NCBI GenBank assembly: GCA_031411995.1
Contig: JANOCD010000050.1
Location: 19,033-83,032, forward strand
Reading direction: 5' to 3'
From: Rudanella sp031411995
GTDB taxonomy: Bacteria; Bacteroidota; Bacteroidia; Cytophagales; Spirosomataceae
Length of the DNA: 64,000 bases
The position numbers and the translations under genes are program-made. The notes under the pieces were generated by a model. The model saw only the letters and a program-made list of their open reading frames with translations. It did no database searches and was not told the origin of the DNA. Within the stretch, counting starts at the first letter, position 1. Each line of letters starts with the position of its first letter. Below are positions 42,476 to 49,323 of this stretch, one piece after another.

Positions 42476-42538
42476 GTAATGCGTAATGGTGAATGCGTAA
42501 TGATATTCGCGTAAGCCCATTACGCATTCACCATTAGT
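42476..42538. repeat. Nine consecutive 7-bp words filling the kinase-regulator gap
   Basis: From 42476 to 42538 the sequence reads in gap-free heptamers: GTAATGC, GTAATGG, TGAATGC, GTAATGA, TATTCGC, GTAAGCC, CATTACG, CATTCAC, CATTAGT. The last three are reverse-complement forms of the first ones, giving a 19-bp perfect palindrome (42484-42502 with 42518-42536). The right end contains the kinase stop (42520-42522) and encodes its last residues, LMVNA. Confidence 0.9.
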
Positions 42539-43992
42539 TTTGCCAGCCGGATGGCCAGCAGGACTTGTTTATAAGGATCATTCTGGAGTTCAACGTGGGC
42601 ATCGTCGCCGTAGAGCAGGCGCAGTTTGTCCTGAATGCTTCGGAGACCATAGCCACTGCCCATTTCGTTGGGGAAGGGTGGACCATTGTCGTGAACACTC
42701 AGGTAAACCCAGTCGTTTTGGGCGTAAATTTTAACGTCGATGCGCCCTTGCCCGGCTCGCTTACCGATGCCATGTTTCACGGCATTTTCGACTACGGGTT
42801 GCAACAGAAACTGCGGAATCTGTAGTTTATTCAAGCTCTCGTCGGTGATGTTCACGCTGAACAGAAGTCGGTCGCCAAAGCGCACATGTTCAACCTGCAA
42901 ATAGGTTCGTACCATGTCGAGTTCCTCAGCCAAACTGCTCGTGTACGACCCGTCGCGGCCTGTCGAATACCGAAACAGTTTAGAAAGCAATAGGGTCATT
43001 TCCTCGGCCTTATCGGGGTTTTCGTGAACCAAACTGGCAATACTGTTGAGGGCATTATACAGAAAATGCGGATTTATTTTGGCTTGTAGAGCATCCAGTT
43101 CAGCACGGGTTTTGAGCTTCTCCATGTTGAGCAACTGAAACTCCTGCTCAGTTATTTTCCGGGATAGTTGCCGCCCCTGCCGCAGGGCATAAAAAAACAT
43201 ATTCCCAATGAGAAGGTCGGCCAACGCATAAATATAGGTGGGGCCAGCATTAGTGAACGCATAATTGGGTCGCCGTTGTAATTCATCAATAAATTCTTTA
43301 CCAAGTAAAAAGTACATTCCCGTAGTAACTGCAAAAAACAGGGGAAGCATCAGCAGGCTAAATACTAAATGCCGCATCCAGATAGGCCGAAATTGCCGGT
43401 CTAACCAAGACGACAAACTTAATGTAGCCACGAATAGCAATACACCCAGCGTTAAGTTCTGGAGGGCTACAAACCGGTTCACACCTGCAACGGCTGTGTC
43501 ACTGGCGGTTAGCACCAGGTTGGTAAAATAGATGACCCCACTCGCTCCATACACCAATAATGCACCTAACGCTGACCCAATCAATACGCCCCAAAATGGC
43601 TTCTGGAGTAGTTTAGTCAGTGTAATCGGGTCAGGAGGCAAGGCAGGGAGCGGCACATTGCGACCTCCGCCCGTAAACGACATCGACACGCCGTTCAGGT
43701 TAGCACCGATCAGATTGGCTCCATCCATTCGGCTGAAATTGAGGTTGGCCCCCGTAAGGTCGGCGTTCTCGAACGAGGCATCCACCAGCGACGAAAAGCT
43801 TAGATTAGCATCGTGGAGAATGCTATCCCTGAAGTTGGCCTCCGTTAAATTGGAGAAACTGAAGTCGGCCCCCGTGAGGTCGAGGCCGCTGAAATCAAAA
43901 TGGGCCAGTTCCGAGCCGCGCATCCTGATCGGTCGCCGGGGTCCATCGGTGGGCTGCTGGTGCAGGGTTTGTTCGAGTTGTTGGCGAGTCAT
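42520..43992 (-). CDS. Pentapeptide-repeat LytS-type histidine kinase
   Basis: 490 residues with an uncommon domain order. Residues about 27-107 are pentapeptide repeats (FSGLDLTGADFSFSNLTEAN, then SILHDANL, NADLTGANLNFS, GANLIGANLNG), predicted to form a right-handed beta-helix. Then four membrane spans (about 134-158, 172-190, 205-228, 250-270), the His_kinase domain with the phospho-acceptor in LQAKINPHFLYNALNSIASL and an ATPase with LQPVVENAVKHGIGKR and GSGYGLRSIQDKL. The kinase phosphorylates the LytTR regulator encoded next. A pentapeptide helix with no signal peptide would lie in the cytoplasm before the first span, where it could mediate contacts or mimic nucleic acid shape. Function of this module here is unknown. 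Confidence 0.92.
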   Translation of the reverse strand: MTRQQLEQTLHQQPTDGPRRPIRMRGSELAHFDFSGLDLTGADFSFSNLTEANFRDSILHDANLSFSSLVDASFENADLTGANLNFSRMDGANLIGANLNGVSMSFTGGGRNVPLPALPPDPITLTKLLQKPFWGVLIGSALGALLVYGASGVIYFTNLVLTASDTAVAGVNRFVALQNLTLGVLLFVATLSLSSWLDRQFRPIWMRHLVFSLLMLPLFFAVTTGMYFLLGKEFIDELQRRPNYAFTNAGPTYIYALADLLIGNMFFYALRQGRQLSRKITEQEFQLLNMEKLKTRAELDALQAKINPHFLYNALNSIASLVHENPDKAEEMTLLLSKLFRYSTGRDGSYTSSLAEELDMVRTYLQVEHVRFGDRLLFSVNITDESLNKLQIPQFLLQPVVENAVKHGIGKRAGQGRIDVKIYAQNDWVYLSVHDNGPPFPNEMGSGYGLRSIQDKLRLLYGDDAHVELQNDPYKQVLLAIRLAKLMVNA

Positions 43993-44099
43993 AATTCGGC
44001 TGTTGGATTCAAACGTACTGCACTCCGTCGGGGTTATAGTTTAAATTTAGACGAATCACCTGATTTATGGTGCAAACAGTCTCATTTCTCTGACAGATT

Positions 44100-44969
44100 A
44101 TGCTCGACTTACCTGATATTGCCCATGTGATCTACCAGAAACTGCTGCGCTGGTCGCACGATTTCCTTGGTTTCCTGCCCGAAATAGGCATCGCCGTACT
44201 GGTTATTCTGCTGGCCCGCTTCCTGTCGGGCATTCTCAGCCGGGTGGTTGCAGGCGGGTTGGGCAAAGTGTCCGACAATACGTCTCTGGTTGGGCTTTTA
44301 GGAACGGTTGTCCGGGTAATTGTGGTTGCGGTTGGCTTGTTTGTGGCCCTCGGCGTGTTGGGTCTCGACAAAACCGTGACCTCGCTGCTGGCGGGTGCGG
44401 GTGTTATTGCGCTGGCCGTTGGTTTTGCCTTTCAGGATCTGACCGCCAACTTCATTTCGGGTACGATGATTGCCCTCGCCCGACCCATCCAAACCGGCGA
44501 CACCATCGAAACCAATGGCTTCACCGGGAAAGTTGTGGAGGTGAAAATCCGGTCTGTTGTGTTGGACAACGGGCAAGGTCAAACCATCGAGATTCCGAGT
44601 AAAGACGTGTTTCAGAAGCCCATCACCAACTTCTCCCGCACAGGGGAGCGTCGGCTCGAGCTGGCGTTTGGGGTGTCTTATTTAGATGATCTGGACAAGG
44701 TGCAGCGCGTGGCAACGGCAGCCATCCGGGCGTTGCCGTTCGTAAAAACCGAACACTCTGTTCAGGTCTATTTTCGAGCCTTCTCCCTCGACAATGTGCA
44801 GGGTTTCGCCTGGTTTTGGATCGATCAGCGCGTGGTGGAGCCTCAACCGGCCCTCAGCGAGGCCATGAAAGCTCTGAAAGCCGCTTTCAAACGGGAAGAA
44901 ATCCTGATGATATTCCGGCCCGATACGTTTGACTTGAAGAAACGTGTTGGGGACGAGGGTAAATCATGA
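44100..44969 (+). CDS. Mechanosensitive channel of the MscS family
   Basis: 289 residues. Three membrane spans, the last one the pore-lining helix with its Ala/Gly packing (LLAGAGVIALAVGFAFQDLT), followed by the beta domain ANFISGTMIALARPIQTGDT and SVVLDNGQGQTIEIPSKDV, and a C-terminal alpha/beta cage. It opens on membrane tension and releases solutes during osmotic downshock. Length matches the short E. coli MscS type. It diverges from the pentapeptide kinase (107 bp between starts) and converges with the esterase gene. Confidence 0.95.
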   Translation: MLDLPDIAHVIYQKLLRWSHDFLGFLPEIGIAVLVILLARFLSGILSRVVAGGLGKVSDNTSLVGLLGTVVRVIVVAVGLFVALGVLGLDKTVTSLLAGAGVIALAVGFAFQDLTANFISGTMIALARPIQTGDTIETNGFTGKVVEVKIRSVVLDNGQGQTIEIPSKDVFQKPITNFSRTGERRLELAFGVSYLDDLDKVQRVATAAIRALPFVKTEHSVQVYFRAFSLDNVQGFAWFWIDQRVVEPQPALSEAMKALKAAFKREEILMIFRPDTFDLKKRVGDEGKS

Positions 44970-44991
44970 CAGGTATGTTTCCTGATTTAGA

Positions 44992-45777
44992 CTACTTCTT
45001 CCGCTTCTCCATCATCCACGGAATCAAACTTGGCTCGGCGAAAGCGTTGTCCCAACTGTTGTGGTTCACGCCTTGATACTCAGAGTACTGCACATCGGCG
45101 TTGAGCGATTGAAGTTTGGCCACCAATTGCCGTGAGAGAGCCACCGGAACTACTGCGTCGGCATCGCCGTGGAACACCCACAGGGGCAGGCGTTTGGCAT
45201 AGCGACGGCACAGGGTGGTGTCGGCCCCGCCACAAATGGGCGCGGCTGCCGCAAACACCTTCGGCTTGCGCGAAACGATTTCCATGGTGCCAAAACCGCC
45301 CATCGACAAACCCATGATGTAGAGCCGTTTTTTGTCGACGCGCTCCGTTTTGCGGAGTTGCCTCACCAAATTCATGACAGCCCCCAGCGGCCAGTTGGGT
45401 TGTTTGGCGTAGTGTTCGTTTATGGTTATGGGGTACTTGGAACGGTCGCGCAGGAGCGAAGTCCAATAACTGTCTTCGGGGCATTGCGGAAACACGACGA
45501 TGGCCGGGAATTTGGTTCTAATGTCATCCTGCAAAAAGAGTTTGCTGCCATGCACCAGTTGTTTTTCATTGTCGTTGCCGCGTTCGCCCGCGCCGTGCAG
45601 CACCAGGATCATTGGGTATTTGTCGCGTTGGTTTGGGTCGTAATTTTTGGGGTATAAAATACGGTAGGGCAATGTTTGCCCGGCACGGGTGGTGTAGGTT
45701 TTCTTCTGAAACGCTTCGTTTTGGGCGAGCGCGGTCAAAGAGAAAAGCAAAAAGATAAACGGGAGTAATTGTCGCAT
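44992..45777 (-). CDS. Secreted alpha/beta-hydrolase (PHB-depolymerase/esterase-like)
   Basis: 261 residues with a signal peptide (LLPFIFLLFSLTALAQ). Esterase features: PMILVLHGAGERGNDNEKQL, the nucleophile in YIMGLSMGGFGTMEIVSRKP, the acid in VFHGDADAVVPVALSRQL and His in GVNHNSWDNAF. It belongs to the same broad group as feruloyl esterases and secreted carboxylesterases of Bacteroidota; the ester cleaved is unknown. The MscS gene converges on it with 22 bp between stops. Confidence 0.88.
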   Translation of the reverse strand: MRQLLPFIFLLFSLTALAQNEAFQKKTYTTRAGQTLPYRILYPKNYDPNQRDKYPMILVLHGAGERGNDNEKQLVHGSKLFLQDDIRTKFPAIVVFPQCPEDSYWTSLLRDRSKYPITINEHYAKQPNWPLGAVMNLVRQLRKTERVDKKRLYIMGLSMGGFGTMEIVSRKPKVFAAAAPICGGADTTLCRRYAKRLPLWVFHGDADAVVPVALSRQLVAKLQSLNADVQYSEYQGVNHNSWDNAFAEPSLIPWMMEKRKK

Positions 45778-45918
45778 AATGCCGATACCGTATGAAAGGG
45801 TTTGACGGTAAAAAGGATCATTAAAAACTATTTCTACTACAAATCGGCTTGCCTGCTTTATATTCGTATTATTGCATAGTATATGCGTTTTTAACTATAA
45901 TCAAATCCCAAAACCAAC

Positions 45919-46368
45919 ATGAGTCCGCTAAACGTCGAGAGTTCTATCACCGTCAACGCTCCCAAAGCCGTTCTTTGGGATGCCCTGACCAATCCTGAAA
46001 AGACCAAAATCTATATGTTTGGCTGCGAAGCCATCTCCGACTGGAAACCCGGTAGCCCGCTGATCTGGCGCATGGACTGGGAAGGTAAAGAATTGGTTGC
46101 CGTGAAGGGTCACATTGTTCGCATCGAGCCGGAAACCCGCTTAGACTACACCGTTTTCGACCCGCAATCGACCATCGAAGACATCCCCGAAAACTACCTG
46201 ACCGTTACCTATCAATTGACCGAAACTGACGGAAAAACCCAGTTGGTCGTCACTCAGGGCGATTACAATATGGTGGCTGAAGGCGAACGTCGCTACCAGG
46301 AATCGGACAACGGGGGCGAAGGCTGGAATCCAATTCTGGTTCAGATTAAAGAACTGGTAGAAGCGTAG
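45919..46368 (+). CDS. SRPBCC-family (AHSA1-like) protein
   Basis: 149 residues. One START-like fold: VESSITVNAPKAVLWDALTN at the N-terminus, PEKTKIYMFGCEAISDWKPG, then beta strands VTYQLTETDGKTQLVVTQGD and the C-terminal long helix GGEGWNPILVQIKELVEA. Such proteins bind hydrophobic ligands or stimulate Hsp90-like ATPases (AHSA1). Its role here is unknown. The aminotransferase gene follows 33 bp after its stop on the same strand. Confidence 0.9.
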   Translation: MSPLNVESSITVNAPKAVLWDALTNPEKTKIYMFGCEAISDWKPGSPLIWRMDWEGKELVAVKGHIVRIEPETRLDYTVFDPQSTIEDIPENYLTVTYQLTETDGKTQLVVTQGDYNMVAEGERRYQESDNGGEGWNPILVQIKELVEA

Positions 46369-46401
46369 GTGCTTATATTTGCGTTTATACTCCCTGAACG
46401 C

Positions 46402-47583
46402 ATGACCCCTCCCCTACCTGAGAAGCTGCCCAACGTCGGCACCACCATTTTCACGATCATGTCGAAGTTGGCCCTCGACACGGGGGCACTGAATCTGTCA
46501 CAGGGGTTTCCCAATTTCCCGGCAGACCCGGCCCTGCTCGACCTCGTGACGGAGGCCATGCGGCAACATCACAACCAATATGCCCCCATGCCGGGGGTCC
46601 CGGTGTTGCGGCAGGCCATCGCCCAAAAAACACGGGCCGACTATGGGGTTGACTATCACCCCGACGAAGAAATCACCGTTACGTCGGGCGCGACCGAAGC
46701 CCTGTTTGCAGCCATCACCACGGTGATTCAACGGGGCGACGAGGCCATTGTTTTTGAACCAGCCTACGATAGCTACGTACCCGCCATCGAACTGAACGGG
46801 GGGGTGCCGGTCTATATCTCGCTGACCCCGCCAACCTACGCTATCGACTGGGACGAGGTGCGGGCCAAAATCAGCCCCCGCACCCGGCTCATCATGGTGA
46901 ATACGCCCCACAACCCAACCGGGCGGGTCTGGACAGCCGACGATGTGGCGCAGTTAGCCGCACTCGTGGAAGAACATAAGTTGTTCGTTATCAGCGACGA
47001 AGTGTATGAACACATTCTGTTCGACCGGTACGCCGGCGCGGGGCGGGTTCACCATTCGCTGATGACCAACCCGGTGCTGCATGAGCGGACGTTTGTGTGC
47101 GGCTCATTTGGCAAAACTTTCCACGTGACGGGCTGGAAAATCGGGTATTGCCAGGCCCCGCGTTCCCTCACGGCGGCCTTCCGAAAAATTCACCAATTCG
47201 TTACGTTCAGCGTGCCAACGCCCATGCAATATGGCTTGGCCGAATACCTGAAACAGCCGGAGCGATACCAGACACTGTCAGCCTTTTACGAAGCCAAACG
47301 CAACATTTTTCTTGAATCCATTGCGGCCTCGCGGTTTCAATTCGTACCCGCAGAAGGAACATTTTTCCAGACCGTTTCCTACGCCGACATCACCGACGAA
47401 TCCGACGCGGAATTGGCCATCCGGCTGACCCACGAAATCGGGGTGGCCTCCATTCCGCTGTCGGTTTTTTATCATGACAAACTCGATTATAAGATGCTCC
47501 GGTTTTGTTTTGCTAAAGATGATGCGACGCTCATGCAGGCCGGAGAAAGACTGAGCGAATGGTCACAAAAAGTGCTTGTTTAG
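46402..47583 (+). CDS. PLP-dependent aminotransferase (methionine/kynurenine type)
   Basis: 393 residues from the ATG at 46402; a GTG at 46369 would add 11 residues. Fold-type I aminotransferase: ALNLSQGFPNFPADPALLDL, TVTSGATEALFAAITT, IMVNTPHNPTGRVW, DEVYEHILFD and the PLP-binding Lys in CGSFGKTFHVTGWKIGYCQ, with the final Arg in MLRFCFAKDD. It is nearest in memory to YbdL-like methionine aminotransferases and kynurenine-oxoglutarate transaminase. A partner omega-amidase is encoded at 31.4 kb. Cytoplasmic. Confidence 0.92.
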   Translation: MTPPLPEKLPNVGTTIFTIMSKLALDTGALNLSQGFPNFPADPALLDLVTEAMRQHHNQYAPMPGVPVLRQAIAQKTRADYGVDYHPDEEITVTSGATEALFAAITTVIQRGDEAIVFEPAYDSYVPAIELNGGVPVYISLTPPTYAIDWDEVRAKISPRTRLIMVNTPHNPTGRVWTADDVAQLAALVEEHKLFVISDEVYEHILFDRYAGAGRVHHSLMTNPVLHERTFVCGSFGKTFHVTGWKIGYCQAPRSLTAAFRKIHQFVTFSVPTPMQYGLAEYLKQPERYQTLSAFYEAKRNIFLESIAASRFQFVPAEGTFFQTVSYADITDESDAELAIRLTHEIGVASIPLSVFYHDKLDYKMLRFCFAKDDATLMQAGERLSEWSQKVLV

Positions 47584-47621
47584 CCTTATCATTGCTTACC
47601 TGACTATTCCTTTTCCTTTTC

Positions 47622-48368
47622 ATGAAAAATCTCTCCCGCTGGGCCAGTCGCCATGCCTTGTTAGCCATTCTGATTATTATCAGTGGCGAAGTTCTCAACG
47701 CCTTTAATGGCCTGTTACTGGGGCTAAATCTGCTGGAAGGCTGGTCGCTGGGAAGCTTGTCGTTACTATGTTTAGCGTTGCTGGGCGGGGTCATTTTTGT
47801 TCGAAATCGGTATAGTCCTGACCAAACATTCGCAGTAAGGCGACAACTGATTTTTGGAGCCTTTGTGGGCAATTACCTACTTTTGGGCGTGTTGGGGGGT
47901 ATCTGGGCTGAAAGCGTCCAAACGCCTGACACCAACCGGGCAGCTTTTGGCTACCGGCAGGAGCTGAGCCAGTCCGACTCACTGATCAAGCCCAAAACCA
48001 GGCGGTCGAATAACCAAGCCGACTATTATGCAAGCCGAACGGAGCGTGAGCAAGCTGGCGATCAAACGGGCAAGCGGATTTTGTACGTACTTTCATTTTT
48101 AGCAGGCATTTTCTTGTCGGGATTGGCGGCAGGATTGGCCTGTAGGTTGGCCTGTGCGAACTACGGCGTAGGCGCATTTCTGGTTTTTCTGGTAGGAAGC
48201 GGCATTTTTGTGGGGGCTTTCTTATTATTGAGCCGCGCCTTCGGCAAAGTTATCAAGCCCTGGCGCGAAATGGATCGGCGCGAACGCGGACGAACCTGGC
48301 TACGTGCCTTGTATCTGTTTTTGGGCTTCGTGGCTTTAAATGTACTCTTGGGATCAGTCAATCGATGA
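47622..48368 (+). CDS. Multi-pass membrane protein, function unknown
   Basis: 248 residues. Hydrophobic segments at about 12-35, 42-60, 78-95, 152-172, 176-200 and 225-243 predict six spans, with a polar, charged loop (about 100-148, KPKTRRSNNQADYYASRTER) between the third and fourth. No family is recognised. A separate 38-bp gap after the aminotransferase stop and the same direction make co-transcription possible. Confidence 0.7.
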   Translation: MKNLSRWASRHALLAILIIISGEVLNAFNGLLLGLNLLEGWSLGSLSLLCLALLGGVIFVRNRYSPDQTFAVRRQLIFGAFVGNYLLLGVLGGIWAESVQTPDTNRAAFGYRQELSQSDSLIKPKTRRSNNQADYYASRTEREQAGDQTGKRILYVLSFLAGIFLSGLAAGLACRLACANYGVGAFLVFLVGSGIFVGAFLLLSRAFGKVIKPWREMDRRERGRTWLRALYLFLGFVALNVLLGSVNR

Positions 48369-48561
48369 TTTTCCCACTTGATTCGATTGGGGCGGAAAAT
48401 AAAGTAAGCCTTATCCGTTTCCCGTTCGTCAGTTTCTCCGACTAACTAATGTGTAACGAACGTATCTTGCTGAAATAGAGCCAGTATCACTCAATGGCCA
48501 GCCCCGTAGATGAGCGCGTGCTTACTATTAACTAACAAATTAGTATAACTCCACCCCGTGT

Positions 48562-48969
48562 ATGCGTATGAAAACCATTCTTGTCATTTTCTTAGGTTGC
48601 TTCTGGCTACCCGCTCAGGCACAAGTTGACTCATCAGCCTCTTCCAATCCAATTATCTTTACCGTTGTCGAAACTCACCCAGAGTATTCTGGGGGTATGG
48701 CCAAACTACAAAAGTACATACGCCAGAACCTACGCTATCCAGAGGCTGCCCGGAAAGACAGACGAGAAGGCACTGTTTTTATCAGGTTTGTGATTACTGA
48801 TACAGGCCATATTCAAAACGTACAGGTATTAAAACCTGTAGACCCAGCACTTGATGCCGAAGCAGTTCGCCTTGTAGAGTCAATGCCTCCCTGGCAACCC
48901 GGTAAGCAGGCAGGAAAAGCTGTCAATGTACGTTACAACCTGCCCATCCGGTTTCGGCTTAATGGGTAA
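48562..48969 (+). CDS. Secreted TonB C-terminal domain protein
   Basis: 135 residues. Signal peptide (KTILVIFLGCFWLPAQAQ), then a single TonB C-terminal domain: ETHPEYSGGMAKLQKYIRQN, LRYPEAARKDRREGTVFIRF and LKPVDPALDAEAVRLVESMP, ending with NVRYNLPIRFRL. There is no membrane anchor or proline-rich linker, so it is not a full TonB energy transducer. Free periplasmic TonB domains of this kind are frequent in Bacteroidota, with unclear roles. Monocistronic. Confidence 0.88.
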   Translation: MRMKTILVIFLGCFWLPAQAQVDSSASSNPIIFTVVETHPEYSGGMAKLQKYIRQNLRYPEAARKDRREGTVFIRFVITDTGHIQNVQVLKPVDPALDAEAVRLVESMPPWQPGKQAGKAVNVRYNLPIRFRLNG

Positions 48970-49002
48970 GTCTTTAATCAGCAAGAAAGTAAGCTCCAAG
49001 TC

Positions 49003-49322
49003 TTGTCCCGTGGAATAGCCCGCCTATACGAAGCCATCTGGATGATTATCCTGACGGTACTATTGGGCACTGCCACCTGGCTGATGGTTTATTTCTACTA
49101 AGCTTCCGGTTTCACGACCAGGATCGGGTTATTGTGCTTGAAGAAGCTGACTACGACCCACTCCACAAAAATCCAGGCCCGCTTCACGTATTCTATCATC
49201 CCGCAACAGACGATTTTGTTCCCGTCGACTATTCGCTCGGCCTAAGCCTATTGATTGGCCCTATATTCTTCTGGTTCATCCTGGTCTTAATAACGAAAAA
49301 CACCTTCTTCAAACCGTCGAAT
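49003..49322 (+). pseudogene. Frameshifted small membrane protein
   Basis: One frame (from about 49003) encodes a membrane span, RLYEAIWMIILTVLLGTATW and LMVYFY, and ends in TAA at 49099-49101. Directly after it another frame opens with no stop from 49101: FRFHDQDRVIVLEEADYDPL, then VFYHPATDDFVPVDYSLGL and a second span LSLLIGPIFFWFILVLITK. The two pieces join into one plausible two-span protein if one frameshift near 49100 is allowed. The loop (VLEEADYDPLHKNPG) faintly recalls DUF3592-type proteins. The 3' end runs into the penicillin acylase stop. A sequencing error is possible. Confidence 0.5.
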
Positions 49323-49323
49323 T

